The notes under the pieces are model-generated. The model had not been told where the DNA came from, searched no databases, and saw only the letters and a program-made list of their open reading frames with translations. From Planctomycetia bacterium (GTDB lineage: Bacteria > Planctomycetota > Planctomycetia > Pirellulales > Thermoguttaceae), in assembly GCA_030527105.1 (NCBI GenBank), contig JAUNBK010000001.1, positions 1-64,000 on the forward strand: 64,000 nt of DNA, written 5' to 3'. Each line of letters opens with the position of its first letter. Position 1 is the stretch's first letter. A program made the position numbers and the translations under genes. Of the stretch, positions 17,752 through 24,237 are shown piece by piece.

Positions 17752-18210
17752 ATGCCATTATTACCTTTTAGCTCCAAATACACAAATATCGATTGGTGTG
17801 TGTTTTCTGGTGTACAGCCGAATACTTCTTCTTTATTAGAACCCTCGGTGATACAGGGAGGTCTGTGTACGGGCATTCAAAAACTTGTACAGCGATGGCT
17901 TATAAGATTAATGACTATCAAAGGCTCTATGCCCTTTGCTCAAGAGAGAGGGTGTGGTTTTATAAGTGAGATCAGTAAAGTACAGACAGAATCCGCAGTT
18001 CGTATAGCTTACCTGTTTGCACAAATGGAAATAGAACCCCAATTACTGGCAGAGGAGACAGAGGATATGCCTGATGATGAGCGGTTTTTGTCTTCTGAAT
18101 TACTTGGTGTATCGCGGTTGCGAGGTGCTTGTTCTTTAAGTGTAAAATTAACAAGTCGTGCAGGCGAGTCCAGAGAAGTACTTTTACCTATTTACGAGAC
18201 AGGACGTTAA
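17752..18210 (+). CDS. gp25-like baseplate wedge candidate
   Basis: 152 residues. The segment GIQKLVQRWLIRLMTIKGS then MPFAQERGCGF, followed by a helical stretch and a C-terminal beta unit (ACSLSVKLTSRAG), follows the pattern of the GPW/gp25 baseplate family, in which 'L-x-T-x-x-G-x-x-P-x-x-x-x-x-G' marks the core. The resemblance is moderate. The ATG at 17752 has almost no Shine-Dalgarno sequence, unusual here. Followed two bases later by a baseplate-like gene. Confidence 0.5.
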   Translation: MPLLPFSSKYTNIDWCVFSGVQPNTSSLLEPSVIQGGLCTGIQKLVQRWLIRLMTIKGSMPFAQERGCGFISEISKVQTESAVRIAYLFAQMEIEPQLLAEETEDMPDDERFLSSELLGVSRLRGACSLSVKLTSRAGESREVLLPIYETGR

Positions 18211-18211
18211 A

Positions 18212-18757
18212 ATGATATTCAGCGATTCCGATTATGTTGTGGAACCTGCCAACATTCAGGTTATACACTGTGTCAATACTGTTAATATTGCGAATATGCC
18301 GCGACAGATAGTGCCGCCGCCAGTCGGTGTAACGTCTGACGATTATGGCGAAGTGGTAGACTTTGTAGATAGCTATGCCATGATAAACAAAGAAGGTCTG
18401 CAAGGCGATATTGTATTAGAGGCAGGATATAATTGTGACATAGTTTTTGAAGATACTGTAAAAGTATCCGCCGTGCCTCAGGAAGGGTATAAACCGGCAG
18501 AAGTACCGGTTACACAAGAGGAGGAAGACTTATTGGCGAAAGGCCAGTATCTTTCCAGAGGATTGAAGTGTCATCAGGTCGTCTCTAATATAAATGGTAT
18601 TTATACTTCCGCTATTCCTCTTGTGGCAGGAAGTGGAATTTCTATAGACAGTAATTCCGAGGCAAATACGGTATTGATAAGTCTTGCTCCTATCAGCGAA
18701 AGTAAAGGGTGTGATTTGCCAGAGTGTGTTAAATCTTTGCCTGCAAGTAAAAGTTAA
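18212..18757 (+). CDS. Phage baseplate/fibre-type protein
   Basis: 181 residues from ATG 18212, one base after the previous stop, with AGGA upstream. It shares motifs with the 312-residue protein at 47314-48252: GDIVLEAG near residue 74, then a Cys, 'S-x-I-N-G-x' (SNINGIYTS), a glycine turn (AGSGISI) and a terminal Cys pair (GCDLPEC). The two are therefore paralogues over about 120 residues. A structural tail role is likely from context. Confidence 0.6.
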   Translation: MIFSDSDYVVEPANIQVIHCVNTVNIANMPRQIVPPPVGVTSDDYGEVVDFVDSYAMINKEGLQGDIVLEAGYNCDIVFEDTVKVSAVPQEGYKPAEVPVTQEEEDLLAKGQYLSRGLKCHQVVSNINGIYTSAIPLVAGSGISIDSNSEANTVLISLAPISESKGCDLPECVKSLPASKS

Positions 18758-18800
18758 TGCGATTGTGTAGAAGAACTTCGTAATAATAGATAGCTACTTT

Positions 18801-18884
18801 TATATCACCGCAGAGTGCTTAAACTGCTTTTCTGTGACGCTAAGTGGTTGTATAATAAAGACATCCGTATATAACCGCAGAGTG
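18801..18884. repeat. Direct repeat pair in a convergent gap
   Basis: TATATCACCGCAGAGTG (18801-18817) and TATATAACCGCAGAGTG (18868-18884) differ at one base and are 67 bases apart. AAACTGCT (18821-18828) and AGCAGTTT (18894-18901) also form an inverted repeat. They lie between convergent genes, so they may act in termination or regulation. Confidence 0.6.
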
Positions 18885-18889
18885 ATTGA

Positions 18890-21223
18890 TCAGAGCAGTT
18901 TTCGCTTATCAGGCGGTGCGATAGCCCCTGTTAAACCAAAATCACTATCCCCGAAAGCCAACGCGGGGACGTAACTGGAGCCTTCGGTGTAGCTGGTGCC
19001 GCCTCTTCGGGCAGACTCTAACACGCTGGATTGTTGGTATCCGCCTAGCATTTTCGTACCCCAGTCCGGGTCGTTAGCCACGTGAGCCATTCCGCGAACC
19101 ATTTCCGGCTCAAAGGGTGGCGGGTCTTTGTGCGCATAAACATTTTTCACACCGTAGGCTTCCAGTTCTTTAACGACAGAGGGTCGTAATTTGGTTCCTA
19201 CCGTGTAATGCAACACCGGTTTTTCCAGGTATCGATTGGTCAGTTGCTTGGGCGCCCCCTGCATGAAACCTTTACGCGGTTCCCAGTTGTGCGTTACCAT
19301 GGCGTAGGGGAGTACGTCATCAGGTACATAGTCGCCTAATTCATCGGTAAGACGTACATAGCTGATAAGACCTCGGCTGAGTGCTTCCAGATTACGTCGA
19401 TGTACGGATTGCCCCGCGTTTCTTAGAGCGGCTTGAAATTGATTGACAAAAGCTCTTCGGCCTTCGCCAATTCCTTTATACTTCACTACCATGGCAGGAT
19501 TGGGAATGCCGTCGGAAATTACATCCCCGGCTTCTACAGTATCACCAGGTTTGACAAGCAGATCAATGTCCGTACCTTGTTGTTTTCCTACATAGTGACG
19601 CACTCCGTTAATATAAACATACTTTCCACCCTGTGGAGCGTCTTCAATTTTACCAATAGTTCCATCTTCCGTAGCATGAACCGCACCATGCTTGAATTTT
19701 TGAGGTACTTGGATCATCTGATTCAGATATTCAAAACCAGAGATGGTTTTTCCTGCTCCGACAACACCTCCCGTGTGTTTGGAATTGGAACAAATCATAC
19801 CGTTGGCGAGCACAAATAAATGGTCTGGATGATCTACCTCAATGTCCATTGTTTCCAGTTCGCCAACATACATCTGGTCTTGCCGTGTCAGAGCTTTTTG
19901 TAGTTTATCATCATGTAAATACAGAAGGTTATCAGACAGTAAACCTATGGGAATCTGCTTATTGGTATTGTCAAGTACTCCAAGGAATCTATGTTCCAAG
20001 GTAGAAGCTACTGTAATATAACTTCCTTCCGCTATTTTATAGGTGGTAGAGTAACAAGATTGTATGCCATTATGGAAAATGTTGACAACCTCTACCGGGA
20101 ACGTACCGCCCTCTGTGTTGGAGCCAAGTACATAATCCCCTATAGCAATATCTCTGAGTTTTTTGACAGTATTATCTGCCATTCGGACAGTCGTGTTTGG
20201 GTGCAGGCAGGAGATAGAACTTTGTGTGATAGGTTCCGTTACTGCTTGTACCGCGGATATGCCTACAAAATCTCCGATAGCCGGACGTGTTCCCGATTCC
20301 CGCAAACCAGCATCGTAAGAATAAATACCACCGTCTGTCGGTCCGCCTACGGTTACGGACCTGACCAGAATTCTTTTATGTCCTTTGGAATCCAGGTCTT
20401 GCAGTATTTTCGGTGTGAGTAACGTGTTTCTCGGATAACCACCTACAGGGTGTGCCAGATACGCACCCTCATTACCCTCATCCATAGTATCCGCCGGGTA
20501 GCCTCTTGGGTTTGTCTCGTCGTAAGGGTCTGGATCGTCGTCCGCAGTGACAACTTCCCTGTGAGCTATTTGCACCAATTGTTTGGCAAGAAAACCCGCG
20601 TCGGCAGTCGCTTTCTGCAAGTCAACACCGCCTTTGCGCGCACCGTAGGCACCTGCAATGTACTGCACAGGAGTCAAGCCCTTTCCATAACCGCGTGTAA
20701 TAGGTACAGGCACAGGACGGCCTTCCGGGTCTTCGTATAACAAGTCCGCGCCAACGATAGAGGTGTAGGGAACCACTTTATTTCCCAGGGTACCGGTGGC
20801 CTGATGATACAGAGGTGATTCTTTGCGCTCTTTGAGAATCTCTTGCTTGATAATAGGTTGGTATTTAAGGGTGTTTTGAACGATCTCTTTCTGTACTCTG
20901 GGGTCGTCGCTCAGAACTCTCTTTTGATACCATTTAGCGAGAATCTTCTCTGTTTCATCTTCAATACGGTTTCGGATAGCTTCCATCGCTTTGATTTCCG
21001 CCGCGTCGGATACCGAGAAAGACTGTCCGCCTGTAAGGTAAGCAGCCTCCGCGCCGAATTTAAGGATTTTGTGAGAAATTTCCTTAAATTTGTCAGGATG
21101 TTTCCGTGCCAACTCTGTCAAAACTTTGGATGTTGTTTTAGAGTCCCATACACGATAATCATCTCTCATATCATCCGGCAACATCTCGTTAAGTATCACA
21201 GAGCCTACCGTTGTTTCCGTCAC
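18890..21223 (-). CDS. RNA polymerase beta'-like protein with an in-frame mini-intein
   Basis: 777 residues, about 635 after splicing. It matches the C-terminal half of bacterial beta' (RpoC): residues 175-225 (ITRGYGKGLTPVQYIAGAYG, then ARKGG, then TADAGFLAKQLVQIA) correspond to the bridge-helix region. VRSVTVGGPTDGG (288-300) and GDFVGISAVQAVTEPITQ (317-334) lead into the trigger loop, which resumes as SKHTGG (481-486). GEGRRAFVNQFQAALRNAG (586-604) corresponds to the conserved VNEVQKVYR region, and LGGYQQSSVLESARRGG (726-742) to the late-beta' segment. The zinc-binding Cys of beta' are lost, and the NADFDGD catalytic barrel is not in this protein. It overlaps the portal gene by four bases. 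Likely one subunit of a split phage polymerase or a virion derivative. Confidence 0.88.
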   Translation of the reverse strand: MTETTVGSVILNEMLPDDMRDDYRVWDSKTTSKVLTELARKHPDKFKEISHKILKFGAEAAYLTGGQSFSVSDAAEIKAMEAIRNRIEDETEKILAKWYQKRVLSDDPRVQKEIVQNTLKYQPIIKQEILKERKESPLYHQATGTLGNKVVPYTSIVGADLLYEDPEGRPVPVPITRGYGKGLTPVQYIAGAYGARKGGVDLQKATADAGFLAKQLVQIAHREVVTADDDPDPYDETNPRGYPADTMDEGNEGAYLAHPVGGYPRNTLLTPKILQDLDSKGHKRILVRSVTVGGPTDGGIYSYDAGLRESGTRPAIGDFVGISAVQAVTEPITQSSISCLHPNTTVRMADNTVKKLRDIAIGDYVLGSNTEGGTFPVEVVNIFHNGIQSCYSTTYKIAEGSYITVASTLEHRFLGVLDNTNKQIPIGLLSDNLLYLHDDKLQKALTRQDQMYVGELETMDIEVDHPDHLFVLANGMICSNSKHTGGVVGAGKTISGFEYLNQMIQVPQKFKHGAVHATEDGTIGKIEDAPQGGKYVYINGVRHYVGKQQGTDIDLLVKPGDTVEAGDVISDGIPNPAMVVKYKGIGEGRRAFVNQFQAALRNAGQSVHRRNLEALSRGLISYVRLTDELGDYVPDDVLPYAMVTHNWEPRKGFMQGAPKQLTNRYLEKPVLHYTVGTKLRPSVVKELEAYGVKNVYAHKDPPPFEPEMVRGMAHVANDPDWGTKMLGGYQQSSVLESARRGGTSYTEGSSYVPALAFGDSDFGLTGAIAPPDKRKLL
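19784..20209 (-). other. Mini-intein (Hint domain, no endonuclease) in the beta'-like trigger loop
   Basis: 142 residues (339-480 of the host protein). Block A begins with Cys1 in CLHPNTTVRMADNTVKKLRD and GDYVLG. Block B carries T-x-x-H in STLEHRF. Blocks F and G are near VDHPDHLFVLANGMICSN, with the terminal Asn followed by Ser as +1 residue. The penultimate residue is Ser rather than the usual His. No DOD or HNH endonuclease is inserted. Removing it joins ITQSSIS to SKHTGG, the same length as the uninterrupted bacterial trigger-loop motif, which supports accurate splicing. Confidence 0.9.
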
Positions 21224-23205
21224 ATCCCACCTCCGCCACCGAATTGCTGTTGTAAAACCATGTCACGTCCCTGGGACGCTGCGTTACGTCGGATTTCTTC
21301 GATCATATCTTTCACGAGAGGGTGAAGTTCCGGTGCTTGTTTCTCAAGCTCGATTAGATGGCTGGCGGTATTTCCCTGCATGAATAATTGCGCCAGTGTC
21401 CGCGCTTTCTGGTACATCTTTGGCAAAGGATCGCCTGGCTGATAGCCAGTTTGTGCGATCCAAACAGACACAGGGTCTTGTCCAGGCATAATACCAGGAG
21501 CCATAGGAGGAGCAGCCCCTGCTTGCATGGGCATACCTTGTGCTGGCATACCTTGTGACATATCCGCTCCTCCAGCCATAGGCATACCGCCAGCCATAGG
21601 CATACCGCCAGCGCCTTGTTGTAGTGCCGCCATTGGACCTCCGGGAGCCGCGTCTGATAGTTGTTGTGTAGTTTCCATTAACTCTTGCAATTTGTTTTGT
21701 TGTTCCACCTCGTCCAATTGTTCTTCCATACGTCGTCGGACCTCTTCTTTGTAATTGACTCCGATAGATTCCAAGGCTGTTGTATTGGACATGACTGGCG
21801 AACCAAGCAACTGCAATTTCTGTACTTGTTGATTCAGGTCGTCGATAAATTTAACTGCAATATATTTCGCATTGACAGGCTCCCAACCCAGTAACGCACT
21901 TACACGTTTAACTACAAAAGCCAAAAATTTATCGTAGGAGCTTACAAGTCTTGACCAATAAGAAGAGAACAGTCGCAGCGCTACAGGAGCGACTTGCAGG
22001 GACAGACTTCCTTTGTATAACTCTACAGGAATACCCGCAGAGGTTAAAAAGGTGTCTAAGGTATAGTCCAACAAATCTCTGGGCAATAACTGTGTAGCGT
22101 CACCGCCAAAATACTGATACTGTAACGCACAAGGTGATATATGCCAACTATTTGGATCTTTCCTGCGATTCTCCAGCATAGCTTTCACATGCTCACGAAA
22201 AGAAGCGCCTTCCACCTTGAACACAGGGTCTACAGCCGTTGTATTTCCTGTCGGTGGTGACAATACACGCAAAGGAGACAACGCCTCTTTTGTAATCATT
22301 TCCACATGCAAGTGCAGACTCTGGTGCAACCAGGCATATCGGAAATTGGCAATTGTTTCCGGTATACCCCATCCTTCTGAATTTATACCGGATAGCGTAG
22401 ATGTTTTCAGGTGGAGAATGTTATCTTTGTCAAGCTGTATATATCCGCCATCTCTGGCTGCCTCTAAGACTTCTTGCGGTGCTGTCTCCAACACATGGGG
22501 GGTTCCTTGTTCCAGTAAAGAAATGTAATCTTTGGGCAGTCGCCACAGAATAACGTTCTTTCCTGTGAAGTCGTCATGCAAAATCTCAATGTCGTGAACA
22601 TTCCAGCGTTTGATGTACACATCCGACATGCTCTTGGAGTCGTAATCAATTACATTCCATTCGTCAGAGTAGCCACAATAAGGACATGTTGCTGTAAATT
22701 TCCAATTTTTGAACTTAAATTGGTAGTTAGAGGATTTATCCAGTATCTGAGTAATGGGTGCTTGATGAGAGCAGTTACTTCCGTCTTTATTCTTTCCACG
22801 ACACTGCAACCATCTCTCAAAGGAGATATACACACTGGCAAAAGCATTCCCGTATGTAAGTAAGTCCATACCGATATTAAGCGTTTCGTCATTTATCGAC
22901 AGATAAGCGCTTGACAAAATACTGAGATACCGTTGTCGCGTATCTTTTCCGCTCAGAATCACATCATCAGGACCGTCTACAATCTCTGGCTCTGTGATAA
23001 AAAAAGAGCAAATACGCGATAATGCAGCACGGTACACCCCTGTAACCGATACGATATACTCGCTCCAATCTAATGCCTCATCCATTGTGGTAGGCATGTG
23101 CATGGAGGCCAGGTCTACATACGGATTATGATAGTTACTGTTACCGTTTTGTGCTATTTTCGGTGTTATACGATTTTCCCATAGACGGATTGCTGATCTT
23201 TGCAT
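21220..23205 (-). CDS. Portal protein (probable)
   Basis: 661 residues. Features fit phage portals: an N-terminal region with an Asp-rich helix, YLSINDETLNIGMDLLTYGN (about 103-122) and a central beta wing. Then comes a helical crown with TLDTFLTSAGIPVELYKGSL near 400, and a long C-terminal helical tail with a Met/Gly/Pro-rich low-complexity segment (about 530-590). An unusual insertion carries four Cys (QCRGKNKDGSNC and CPYCGY, about 140-195), which look like a zinc ribbon. It would form the dodecameric DNA entry ring. It sits between the Met-rich small genes and the beta'-like gene, with which it is translationally coupled. Confidence 0.7.
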   Translation of the reverse strand: MQRSAIRLWENRITPKIAQNGNSNYHNPYVDLASMHMPTTMDEALDWSEYIVSVTGVYRAALSRICSFFITEPEIVDGPDDVILSGKDTRQRYLSILSSAYLSINDETLNIGMDLLTYGNAFASVYISFERWLQCRGKNKDGSNCSHQAPITQILDKSSNYQFKFKNWKFTATCPYCGYSDEWNVIDYDSKSMSDVYIKRWNVHDIEILHDDFTGKNVILWRLPKDYISLLEQGTPHVLETAPQEVLEAARDGGYIQLDKDNILHLKTSTLSGINSEGWGIPETIANFRYAWLHQSLHLHVEMITKEALSPLRVLSPPTGNTTAVDPVFKVEGASFREHVKAMLENRRKDPNSWHISPCALQYQYFGGDATQLLPRDLLDYTLDTFLTSAGIPVELYKGSLSLQVAPVALRLFSSYWSRLVSSYDKFLAFVVKRVSALLGWEPVNAKYIAVKFIDDLNQQVQKLQLLGSPVMSNTTALESIGVNYKEEVRRRMEEQLDEVEQQNKLQELMETTQQLSDAAPGGPMAALQQGAGGMPMAGGMPMAGGADMSQGMPAQGMPMQAGAAPPMAPGIMPGQDPVSVWIAQTGYQPGDPLPKMYQKARTLAQLFMQGNTASHLIELEKQAPELHPLVKDMIEEIRRNAASQGRDMVLQQQFGGGGGM

Positions 23206-23314
23206 GGTTAATAGCTTTCTTTGTACGCTCCGCGAGATTACTTACAATGTCATCTTCCGATTTTGTAACATTGTTCTCCTCTGACAGCTTTTTGAACACG
23301 CCGGTCTTTTGCAT
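23141..23314 (-). CDS. Small overlapping protein upstream of the portal gene
   Basis: 57 residues, MQKTGVFKKLSEENNVTKSE onward, ending NTENSTKR. The ATG at 23314 has AGGAG seven bases upstream. Its last 65 bases overlap the portal coding start (23205) in another frame. Hydrophilic, probably helical. An overlap this long may couple its translation to the portal. Function unknown. Confidence 0.6.
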   Translation of the reverse strand: MQKTGVFKKLSEENNVTKSEDDIVSNLAERTKKAINHAKISNPSMGKSYNTENSTKR

Positions 23315-23333
23315 AGTGTTTCTCCTGACATTT

Positions 23334-23351
23334 TTAGTTATTAATAACTAA
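23334..23351. promoter_or_regulatory. Perfect 18-base palindrome
   Basis: TTAGTTATTAATAACTAA, located between the stop of the Met-rich gene and the ribosome site of the small portal-upstream gene. The same palindrome, extended to 20 bases, recurs at 53400-53419; an imperfect copy is at 63838-63855. Probably a protein-binding site. Confidence 0.6.
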
Positions 23352-23353
23352 TT

Positions 23354-23827
23354 TTAGTAACGATTCAGCACACTACCCCAAGGGTACAACGCCTCGCCAT
23401 TTTGTGGTTGTGTAATGTGTTTGTAGTTGGATGTCTTCATTCCTTCTGTGGGAAGAGGACCACCTCCAGGATCGGATTCACTCATATCTCCTGCCTTTGG
23501 TTTGATAAGCGCATCTACTGGGGCGCTTAAGTTAAGCGCGTTCATAATAGCACCGAGCATAACGTTAATGTCGTACAATCTACTCTCAATTTGTGCAAGC
23601 ATCTCTTCTGGACGCTGCTTTTTGGGCTTATCTGCGGTAGGTGCTGTCGGAGGCATTCCCATCATAGACGGATCCGTAGGTGCCGTCATAGGAGGTGCCA
23701 TGGGTGTTGCTCCGCCCATCATAGAGGGATCCATTGGAGGCATACCTCCCATCATAGAGGGGTCCGTCGGAGGCACAGGCACAGCAGCTTGTTTATTATA
23801 GGGATAACGATAGTTTGTACGATACAT
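23354..23827 (-). CDS. Met/Pro-rich repeat phage protein
   Basis: 157 residues from ATG 23827 (AAGGAG upstream); an earlier start would add an implausible hydrophobic leader. Residues 18-60 contain tandem units DPSMMGG, MPPM and DPSMMGGATPMAPPM. Residues 70-105 form a helix (RPEEMLAQIESRLYDINVML). The Met/Gly/Pro style matches the low-complexity tail of the adjacent portal protein. First gene of the portal block, divergent from the tail block. Role unknown; possibly a minor head protein. Confidence 0.6.
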   Translation of the reverse strand: MYRTNYRYPYNKQAAVPVPPTDPSMMGGMPPMDPSMMGGATPMAPPMTAPTDPSMMGMPPTAPTADKPKKQRPEEMLAQIESRLYDINVMLGAIMNALNLSAPVDALIKPKAGDMSESDPGGGPLPTEGMKTSNYKHITQPQNGEALYPWGSVLNRY

Positions 23828-23921
23828 GAAATTCTCCTTATCAATGAGTTTGAGATAGTTATTAAGAAAGTATAATAGGCATAATAAGAATGTGCAAATT
23901 AACTTTAACAGGGAGAAAAGT

Positions 23922-24236
23922 ATGGCACATACAGATTGGAATGTCATTAACTCGTATAGGGATTATCCTTTCTGCCCTACAGATAACAGTAATTTACCTA
24001 GTGATGCTATTCTGGATTGTAAATTTTTTATTATAAATCCAGAGATATTACCACCAAAAGTATGGTTGCATTCCTATCTAAAGGAAGAATCCAGAAGAAT
24101 CTTCGTATTTAAGAATACAGACAATCAGGAAATGACATTTTATGTTCCAGATTCTGAGGAGTGGCAATGTATCTGGAATACGAACGATCCCGCGTGGTAT
24201 GGTTTTGTAGTGTTTGGAAAAGCGGAGAATAGCTGA
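23922..24236 (+). CDS. YPF-motif baseplate/tail protein, small
   Basis: 104 residues from ATG 23922 (GGGAG upstream). It opens with a motif shared by two other proteins here: SYRDYPFCPTD followed by LPSDAILDCKFFI. The protein at 46608-47306 has NTKYPFEDTATL followed by LPETLFLDGTFY, and the one at 47314-48252 has RSYPLAE followed by LPDDFLLAL. This shared N-terminal module suggests that all three dock in the same way on the baseplate. It is the first gene of the rightward tail block. A TATAAT lies at 23871-23876. Confidence 0.6.
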   Translation: MAHTDWNVINSYRDYPFCPTDNSNLPSDAILDCKFFIINPEILPPKVWLHSYLKEESRRIFVFKNTDNQEMTFYVPDSEEWQCIWNTNDPAWYGFVVFGKAENS

Positions 24237-24237
24237 C

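Noticed and set aside
23151-23351. 66-residue hydrophobic rightward frame
   Set aside because: Opposite strand of the portal and the small upstream gene, which has a far better ribosome site.
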